From: Clostridiaceae bacterium UBA4839
Lineage (GTDB): Bacteria; Bacillota; Clostridia; Clostridiales; Caloramatoraceae
NCBI GenBank assembly: GCA_002400085.1
Contig: DHEX01000066.1
Span: forward strand, 1 to 17,649
Direction: 5' to 3'
Length of the DNA stretch: 17,649 nucleotides
The notes beneath the pieces are model-generated. The model did no database searches and was not told the DNA's origin. It saw only the letters and a program-made list of their open reading frames with translations. Positions 12,021 through 17,649 of the stretch are shown here, one piece after another. How positions within the stretch are numbered: position 1 is the first letter of the stretch; each line of letters starts with the position of its first letter. Both the position numbers and the translations under genes were made by a program.

Positions 12021-14381
12021 GTGAACGACAGGGTAAAAAGATTAAGAGAAAAAAGTATAGAAGCTGTTCCAGAACTTTCTATGGAGAGAGCAAAACTTGT
12101 TACAGAAGCATACAAAAAGTATGAAGGGACAGTTTCAATTCCAGTTTTACGTGCTTTAACCTTCAAATATATAATGGAGAATAAAGCAATATGCATTAAT
12201 GATGACGAACTTATAGTAGGCGAAAGAGGGCCCGCGCCAAAGGCTACACCTACTTTCCCTGAACTTTGCTGCCACACCATGGAAGACTTTCAGGTTATAA
12301 ATGACCGTGAAAAGACATCCTTTAAAGTTACACCTGAAGCAAAAGAAACCCAAAGGGATGAAATAATTCCATATTGGAAGGATAGAGCAATTAGAACAAA
12401 GATTTTTAAGGAAATGACTAAGGAATGGAAAGATAGCTATGAAGCAGGGATATTTACTGAGTTTATGGAACAGAGAGCACCAGGGCATACAGTAGCTGAT
12501 GGGAAGATTTATAAAAAAGGATTTGCTGATTTTAAGGAAGATATAAATGAAGCGCTGACAAAACTTGATTTTATGAATGATCCAAAAGCTTATGACAAGC
12601 AGGAAGAATTGAAGGCTATGAGCATCTGCTGTGATGGCATTATGATACTTGCCAAAAGATATGCTGAAAAAGCAAATGAGCTTGCTTTAGAGGAAAAAAA
12701 TATAGAAAGAAAATCCGAGCTTAAAAAGATTGCCGAAGTTTGCTTGCATGTTCCAGCACATGCACCAAGAAACTTTTGGGAAGCAATTCAAGCTTACTGG
12801 TTTGTTCATGTTTCCGTCATAAGTGAACTTAATACATGGGATTCATTTAATCCAGGAAGGCTTGATCAGCACTTATATCCATTTTATAAAAAGGATATTG
12901 AAGATGGAACACTAACTGAGGATAAGGCTTATGAGCTATTAGAGTGTTTTTGGATAAAGTTTAATAACCAGCCTGCACCACCTAAAGTTGGAATTACACT
13001 TGCAGAAAGTGCAACATATACTGATTTTGCAAATATAAATTTAGGCGGGCTAAAAGTTGATGGCTCTGATGGGGTAAATGATGTAACATATATGATTCTT
13101 AATGTAATTGATGATATGACACTGCTTCAGCCAAGTACTAACATACAATTGAGCAAGAAAAATCCTGACAAGTTCTTAAAGCGAGCTTTGAAAATTGTAA
13201 GAAAAGGTTGGGGACAGCCATCAATATTCAATGCAGATTCTGTAATAGAAGAGATGATAAGAGAAGGAAAATCAATTGAAGATGCAAGATGCGGCGGAAC
13301 AAGCGGCTGTGTTGAAACTGGATGCTTTGGGAAAGAAGCTTATATTTTAACAGGATATATGAACCTTGTTAAAATTCTCGAAATTACAATGCATAATGGT
13401 TTGGATATAAGAACAGGAAAGAAGATTGGAATAGAAACAGGGGATCCAAGGAATTTTAAATCATTTGAAGAATTAATGGATGCATTTAAAAAACAATTGC
13501 ATTATTTTATTGATATTAAAATAAAAGGCAACAATGTAATTGAAAAATTATATGCAAGCCTAATTCCATGCCCGTTCCTTTCAATAACTGTTAGCGACTG
13601 TATAGCTAATGGACAGGATTATAATGCAGGCGGGGCAAGGTATAACACAAGATATATTCAAGGAGTTGGCATTGGAACAATAACAGATAGCTTATCATCA
13701 ATCAAATATCATGTGTTTGATAATAAGGAATTAACGATGGATATGATGATTAAAATTATTGATAGTAATTATGATGGATATGAAAATTACAGACAAAAGT
13801 TTTTAAATAATACACCGAAATATGGAAATGACAATGACTATGCTGATAACATAATGAAGGAAGTATTTAATATGTATTACAACGAGGTAAATGGGAGACC
13901 AACTGCAGCTGGTGGAACTTATAGGATTGATATGCTTCCAACAACATGCCATGTTTATTTTGGCTCAGTAGTAGGGGCAACTCCTGATGGAAGACTTGCA
14001 TATAAGCCTCTTTCTGAAGGAATTTCACCTGTTCAAGGTGCTGATAAATTAGGTCCTACTGCAGTTTTAAAATCAGCAGCAAAGATGGATCATTTAAGAA
14101 CTGGAGGAACATTATTAAATCAAAAATTTACGCCAAAGTTGCTTGAAGGGGATGAGGGAATTGACAATCTTGCTCATCTTATAAGGGGTTATTTTAAATT
14201 GGATGGGCACCATATTCAGTTTAATGTTGTAAGTGCTGCAACACTTAGAGCAGCACAAAACAGTCCTGAAAAATATAAGAACTTAATTGTTAGGGTAGCA
14301 GGATACAGCGATTATTTCTGCGACTTAAATAGGGACCTTCAGGATGAAATTATTTCAAGAACTGAAAACACCAACTTTTAA
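12021..14381 (+). CDS. hypD: glycyl-radical enzyme, probable trans-4-hydroxy-L-proline dehydratase
   Basis: 786 residues, normal for HypD. The thiyl-radical cysteine is Cys430 in GTSGCVETGCFGKE, with the catalytic Glu432 two residues later. The C-terminal glycyl-radical site is RVAGYSD with Gly761. Compared from memory with Clostridioides difficile HypD, characteristic blocks such as CHTMED, FTEFMEQRAPGHTV, APPKVGITL, GGARYNTRYIQGVGIGTITDSL and DMLPTTCHVYFG are shared, with a constant four-residue offset. HypD removes water from hydroxyproline to give pyrroline-5-carboxylate. GTG start at 12021 with AGGAGGT eight bases upstream. The next gene, a P5C dehydrogenase, consumes the expected product, which supports this over choline, glycerol or propanediol lyases. 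Confidence 0.88.
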   Translation: MNDRVKRLREKSIEAVPELSMERAKLVTEAYKKYEGTVSIPVLRALTFKYIMENKAICINDDELIVGERGPAPKATPTFPELCCHTMEDFQVINDREKTSFKVTPEAKETQRDEIIPYWKDRAIRTKIFKEMTKEWKDSYEAGIFTEFMEQRAPGHTVADGKIYKKGFADFKEDINEALTKLDFMNDPKAYDKQEELKAMSICCDGIMILAKRYAEKANELALEEKNIERKSELKKIAEVCLHVPAHAPRNFWEAIQAYWFVHVSVISELNTWDSFNPGRLDQHLYPFYKKDIEDGTLTEDKAYELLECFWIKFNNQPAPPKVGITLAESATYTDFANINLGGLKVDGSDGVNDVTYMILNVIDDMTLLQPSTNIQLSKKNPDKFLKRALKIVRKGWGQPSIFNADSVIEEMIREGKSIEDARCGGTSGCVETGCFGKEAYILTGYMNLVKILEITMHNGLDIRTGKKIGIETGDPRNFKSFEELMDAFKKQLHYFIDIKIKGNNVIEKLYASLIPCPFLSITVSDCIANGQDYNAGGARYNTRYIQGVGIGTITDSLSSIKYHVFDNKELTMDMMIKIIDSNYDGYENYRQKFLNNTPKYGNDNDYADNIMKEVFNMYYNEVNGRPTAAGGTYRIDMLPTTCHVYFGSVVGATPDGRLAYKPLSEGISPVQGADKLGPTAVLKSAAKMDHLRTGGTLLNQKFTPKLLEGDEGIDNLAHLIRGYFKLDGHHIQFNVVSAATLRAAQNSPEKYKNLIVRVAGYSDYFCDLNRDLQDEIISRTENTNF

Positions 14382-14443
14382 TTGAAAAATAAAAAATATT
14401 TTAACAAAAAATAAAATAATAAAATATACAGGAGGTTTTTAAA

Positions 14444-15991
14444 ATGCTTTGTGAGTATAAAAATGAACCACTAACTGATTTTTCTATCCCTGAAAACAAA
14501 ATTGCTTTTGAAAAAGCAATGAAATTAATAGACAGTCAGAAGGGAAAACATTATCCAATTATAATTGATGGGGAAAAAATAGATACAAAAGAAAGAATTG
14601 TATCATATAATCCGTCAAACTTTAATGAAATAGTTGGGACAACTGCAAAGGGTAATAAAGAGTTGGCAGATAAGGCAGTTGATGCTGCAGAGAAAGCTTT
14701 TGGTAAATGGAAGTATGTAGATCCAAGTGAAAGAGCAAATTACCTTTTTAATATTGCAGCTATTATGAGACGTAGAAAAAATGAACTTTCAGCTCTCTTA
14801 GTAGAAGAAACTGGTAAGACATGGATTGAAGCAATTGCAGATACTGCAGAGGCAATTGACTTCTTGGAGTATTATGGAAGACAAATGCTTAACTATACAA
14901 AAGGAATGTCTTTATACCCACTAAGTGGAGAGCAAAATGAGTGCTTTTATATTCCATTAGGCGTTGGCCTTATAATTGCGCCATGGAATTTTCCACTTTC
15001 TATTTTAGTTGGCATGACTTCAGCTGCAATAGTTACTGGAAATACTGTAGTTCTTAAACCTTCAAGTTCAGCCCCAATTATTGCTGCAAAGTTTATGGAG
15101 ATTTTAGAGGAAGTAGGGCTTCCAAATGGTGTTGTAAACTATTTGCCAGGCTCAGGAGATGAAGTTGGAGATTATCTTGTAGCTCATAAAAAGATTAGAT
15201 TTATAAACTTTACAGGTTCAAAGGATGTTGGTCTTAGAATAAATAGGATTGCAGCAGAGTTAGCCCCAGGCCAAAAATGGATAAAACGTGTCATAGCTGA
15301 AATGGGCGGAAAAGACACTATTATAGTTGATAGTGATTCGGATTTAGAATCAGCAGCATCAGGAATAGTAGCATCTTCATTTGGATTTCAAGGACAAAAA
15401 TGCTCTGCATGTTCAAAAGCTATTATAGTTGAAGATGTTTATGATGAAATGATAGAAAAAATAGCTAAAAAAACAAGAGCATTAAAGTTAGGACCTGCAA
15501 GGGAATATGGCACAGATGTGGCTGCTGTAATAGACAGGGCATCCTATGAAAAAGTTTTGAAATATATAGAAATTGGTAAAAGTGAGGGAAGAGTTATAGT
15601 AGGTGGAGAAAAGGGACCTAAAGAAGGATATTATATAGAGCCAACTGTAATTGTTGATGTTGATCAAAATTCAAGAATTTCTCAGGAAGAAATATTTGGA
15701 CCAGTTCTTGCTGCTTTAAAGGCAAAGAATTTTGATGATGCAATTGATATGGCAAATAATACAGTATATGGGTTAACAGGTTCTGTATATACAAAGAATA
15801 GAAGCAAAATTGAAAAAGCAAAGAAAGAATTCCATGTAGGAAATCTTTATATAAATAGAAAATGTACCGGAGCATTAGTTGGTGCTGAGCCTTTTGGCGG
15901 ATTTAACTTATCAGGTACAGATTCAAAAGCAGGCGGAACTGATTATTTGTTGCTCTTTATGCAAGCAAAAGCCATAGGAGAAATTTTTTAA
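14444..15991 (+). CDS. rocA: 1-pyrroline-5-carboxylate dehydrogenase
   Basis: 515 residues, the same length as Bacillus subtilis RocA and alike throughout (for example YEYYGRQML-type and VGNLYINRKCTGALVG blocks). An NAD-linked aldehyde dehydrogenase: general base Glu286 in AEMGGKD and nucleophile Cys320 in GQKCSACS, both at the RocA numbering. It oxidises glutamate semialdehyde, the open form of P5C, to glutamate. The AGGAGG ahead of the ATG at 14444 is strong. A 62-base A/T-rich gap separates it from hypD with no terminator, so it is likely the third gene of the sigma-54 operon. It gives hydroxyproline an oxidative exit to glutamate with NADH, in place of the reductive exit to proline. Confidence 0.94.
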   Translation: MLCEYKNEPLTDFSIPENKIAFEKAMKLIDSQKGKHYPIIIDGEKIDTKERIVSYNPSNFNEIVGTTAKGNKELADKAVDAAEKAFGKWKYVDPSERANYLFNIAAIMRRRKNELSALLVEETGKTWIEAIADTAEAIDFLEYYGRQMLNYTKGMSLYPLSGEQNECFYIPLGVGLIIAPWNFPLSILVGMTSAAIVTGNTVVLKPSSSAPIIAAKFMEILEEVGLPNGVVNYLPGSGDEVGDYLVAHKKIRFINFTGSKDVGLRINRIAAELAPGQKWIKRVIAEMGGKDTIIVDSDSDLESAASGIVASSFGFQGQKCSACSKAIIVEDVYDEMIEKIAKKTRALKLGPAREYGTDVAAVIDRASYEKVLKYIEIGKSEGRVIVGGEKGPKEGYYIEPTVIVDVDQNSRISQEEIFGPVLAALKAKNFDDAIDMANNTVYGLTGSVYTKNRSKIEKAKKEFHVGNLYINRKCTGALVGAEPFGGFNLSGTDSKAGGTDYLLLFMQAKAIGEIF

Positions 15992-15993
15992 CT

Positions 15994-16056
15994 CCTTCCT
16001 ATAGTTAACCGTTCCTTGATGGGATCTAGGGAGCAACCTGAGCGGTTACTGGAAGG
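15994..16056 (+). ncRNA. structured RNA element between rocA and hutU, class unknown
   Basis: CCTTCC (15994-15999) pairs with GGAAGG (16051-16056). After a TAT bulge, AG (16003-16004) pairs with CT, and after a one-base bulge TAACCG (16006-16011) pairs with 16043-16048, giving 14 pairs. Inside, CCT-GAT/ATC-AGG (16014-16020 with 16024-16030) closes a GGG loop, leaving GCAACCTGAG single-stranded. It is compact like an aptamer and followed by competing hairpins. I do not recognise it as a known riboswitch, and it could simply be the 3' end of the operon mRNA. Confidence 0.5.
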
Positions 16057-16066
16057 TTATACGTTC

Positions 16067-16120
16067 TACTCTGAAGATAATTGTAGAGTACTTTTTTTCT
16101 ACAATTATTTTCATTTTTTT
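16067..16120 (+). terminator. two mutually exclusive hairpins with T-runs
   Basis: Hairpin 1: TACTCT (16067-16072) with AGAGTA (16085-16090), followed by seven T (16092-16098). Hairpin 2: 16077-16087 with 16098-16108, a perfect 11-bp stem followed by TT, CA and seven T (16114-16120). They share 16085-16087, so only one can form. At minimum this is a terminator for the hyp-roc transcript; it also has the form of an attenuator. Confidence 0.65.
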
Positions 16121-16133
16121 GTAGGTAATTTTT

Positions 16134-16169
16134 AAAAGTTAATAAAGTTGCAATGAAGTATTAACTTTT
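16134..16169. promoter_or_regulatory. inverted repeat upstream of hutU, candidate operator
   Basis: AAAAGTTAATA (16134-16144) and its exact complement TATTAACTTTT (16159-16169) flank 14 bases. It lies just before a possible hutU promoter (TTGCAC 16177-16182, TATAAT 16202-16207, a long 19-base spacer). A repressor or activator site is plausible; a weak terminator is the alternative. Confidence 0.45.
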
Positions 16170-16249
16170 TAAATTTTTGCACTATTTTGAATTAGAAATG
16201 ATATAATATTATTGATATATTAGGAAATATTACATAGGGGGTGTTTTAT

Positions 16250-17649
16250 ATGCTAAAAAATATTGACATAAGTGAAGCTATGACAATAAAATTGGATGAT
16301 TTTTTGCCACATTATCCAAAATTTGTTCAAGGGATTAGACATGCTCCAAGCAGGGGGTTTAATTTAACCCAGGCACAAACTGAGTTGGCTCTCAAAAATG
16401 CATTAAGGTACATACCGGAGAAGTATCATAAGGAATTGGCACCAGAGTTTATGGATGAACTTTTAACAAGAGGAAGAATTTATGGGTACAGATTTAGACC
16501 GGAAGGAAGAATATATGGGAAGCCAATTGATGAGTACAAGGGAAACTGCATAGAAGGAAAAGCATTTCAGGTAATGATAGACAATAATTTGGACTTTGAT
16601 GTAGCTTTGTATCCCTATGAGCTTGTAACTTATGGCGAAACAGGGAGTGTATGCCAGAACTGGATGCAGTACAGATTAATTAAAAAATATCTTGAAGTTA
16701 TGACAGACCATCAGACATTGGTTGTTGAATCAGGTCACCCAGTAGGACTTTTCAAATCAAGGCCTGAGGCACCAAGAGTTATTATAACTAATGCTCTTAT
16801 GGTTGGTATGTTTGATAATCAAAAGGATTGGGAAGTTGCAGAGGAAATGGGTGTAGCAAACTATGGACAAATGACTGCAGGAGGATGGATGTATATTGGA
16901 CCTCAGGGAATTGTTCATGGGACATTTAATACACTTTTAAATGCAGGGAGATTAAAACTTGGGCTTAAACATGGTGAGGACTTAAAAGGAAAACTTTTTG
17001 TTTCTTCAGGACTTGGGGGAATGAGTGGCGCTCAGCCTAAGGCTATTGAAATTGCAGGTGGAGTTGGAATAATAGCAGAAGTTGACAGATCAAGAATAAA
17101 TACAAGATATGAGCAGGGATGGGTAAAGAAGGCTTCAAATAATCTTGATGAGGTATTTAAGATTGCTCATGAGTATATGGAAAAGAAAGAGCCTATGTCT
17201 ATTGCTTATGAAGGAAATATTGTAGATTTACTTGAATATGTAGTTAAAAATAACATCCATATTGATTTATTATCTGATCAAACTTCATGCCATGTTCCTT
17301 ATGATGGAGGATACTGTCCACAGGGCATTTCTTTTGAGGAAAGAACAAGGCTTTTAGCTGAGGACAGAGACACTTTCCATAAGCTTGTAGATAAGAGTTT
17401 AAGACGTCATTTTGAGCTTATAAAGGTGCTTGTAGGGAGAGGAACATATTTCTTTGATTATGGTAATTCTTTTATGAAGGCAGTTTATGATGCAGGAGTA
17501 AAGGAAATTTCAAAGAATGGAATAGATGAAAAGGACGGGTTTATTTTCCCATCTTATGTAGAGGATATTATGGGACCAGAGCTATTTGACTATGGATATG
17601 GACCATTTAGATGGGTATGCTTAAGCGGCAAAAAGGAAGACTTAATTAA
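16250..17649 (+). CDS. hutU: urocanate hydratase, cut by the right edge
   Basis: The frame is open from the ATG at 16250 to the window end (466 codons) with no stop, so only the 3' part is missing. AGGGGG (16236-16241) precedes the ATG. It converts urocanate to 4-imidazolone-5-propanoate, the second step of histidine breakdown, using tightly bound NAD as electrophile. Family blocks seen: KFVQGIRHAPSRGFNLT, the SGHPVGLF segment, YGQMTAGGWMYIGPQGIVHGT (NAD contact), SSGLGGMSGAQPKA and DYGNSFMKAVYDAG. The N-terminal extension and spacing fit the longer (about 670-residue) form found in many Firmicutes. It is the first visible gene of a probable histidine-utilisation set; the rest would lie to the right. 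Confidence 0.93.
   Translation, partial: MLKNIDISEAMTIKLDDFLPHYPKFVQGIRHAPSRGFNLTQAQTELALKNALRYIPEKYHKELAPEFMDELLTRGRIYGYRFRPEGRIYGKPIDEYKGNCIEGKAFQVMIDNNLDFDVALYPYELVTYGETGSVCQNWMQYRLIKKYLEVMTDHQTLVVESGHPVGLFKSRPEAPRVIITNALMVGMFDNQKDWEVAEEMGVANYGQMTAGGWMYIGPQGIVHGTFNTLLNAGRLKLGLKHGEDLKGKLFVSSGLGGMSGAQPKAIEIAGGVGIIAEVDRSRINTRYEQGWVKKASNNLDEVFKIAHEYMEKKEPMSIAYEGNIVDLLEYVVKNNIHIDLLSDQTSCHVPYDGGYCPQGISFEERTRLLAEDRDTFHKLVDKSLRRHFELIKVLVGRGTYFFDYGNSFMKAVYDAGVKEISKNGIDEKDGFIFPSYVEDIMGPELFDYGYGPFRWVCLSGKKEDLI

Noticed and set aside
12021..14381. Pyruvate formate-lyase, glycerol dehydratase or choline TMA-lyase
   Set aside because: Cys430-Val-Glu432 excludes the Cys-Cys pair of pyruvate formate-lyase; the overall blocks follow HypD, and the adjacent RocA fits a P5C product better than an acetaldehyde or propanal product.
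15994..16056. Identification as a known riboswitch, T-box or tRNA-like element
   Set aside because: It lacks the AGGGTGGTACCGCG-type T-box sequence, tRNA arms and the signature bases of the purine, glutamine, glycine, cobalamin, c-di-GMP or THF classes.

Overview
The window is low-GC, A/T-rich DNA with strong AGGAGG-type ribosome binding sites, a guanine riboswitch, a RocR-like sigma-54 activator and glycyl-radical enzymology. This points to an anaerobic Firmicute of the class Clostridia; the species cannot be named from the sequence alone.

Layout. (1) 85-2963, plus strand: a TtcA-like PP-loop protein, LarE and full-length LarC, which is two thirds of the nickel-pincer cofactor pathway without LarB or LarA in view. 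(2) 2964-6324: an unexplained ~20-bp inverted repeat, a textbook sigma-A promoter, a guanine-type purine riboswitch with a readable terminator/antiterminator switch, then guaB and guaA (IMP to XMP to GMP). (3) 6325-7014: a Phd/YefM-ParE/RelE toxin-antitoxin pair behind an operator of one palindrome and three 11-bp-phased repeats. (4) 7015-9369: an accessory patch on the minus strand with a CBS protein carrying a HEPN-like RNAIVH motif, and a LytTR regulator coupled to a DUF3021 membrane protein. Short GGCACTTT/AAAGTGCC repeats surround these genes, along with a 39-bp degraded copy of part of the DUF3021 gene. (5) 9370-17649, plus strand: an amino-acid catabolism island. It holds a PAS/AAA+/Fis sigma-54 activator, a -24/-12 promoter, a glycyl-radical activase, a glycyl-radical enzyme very like trans-4-hydroxyproline dehydratase (HypD), a RocA-type P5C dehydrogenase and, running off the right edge, urocanate hydratase.

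How the genes fit together. HypD turns trans-4-hydroxyproline into pyrroline-5-carboxylate (P5C). The best known partner of HypD is P5C reductase, which makes proline; here the next gene is RocA, which would oxidise P5C to glutamate and yield NADH. Urocanate hydratase is also a step toward glutamate, from histidine. The RocR-like activator next to a sigma-54 promoter is the obvious local switch. The guanine riboswitch should shut off guaBA when guanine is plentiful.

No complete transposase, CRISPR array, tRNA or rRNA gene was recognised. The points most worth a second look are the oxidative hydroxyproline arrangement, the structured RNA with competing hairpins between rocA and hutU, the HEPN-CBS protein, and the repeat patch with its gene remnant.
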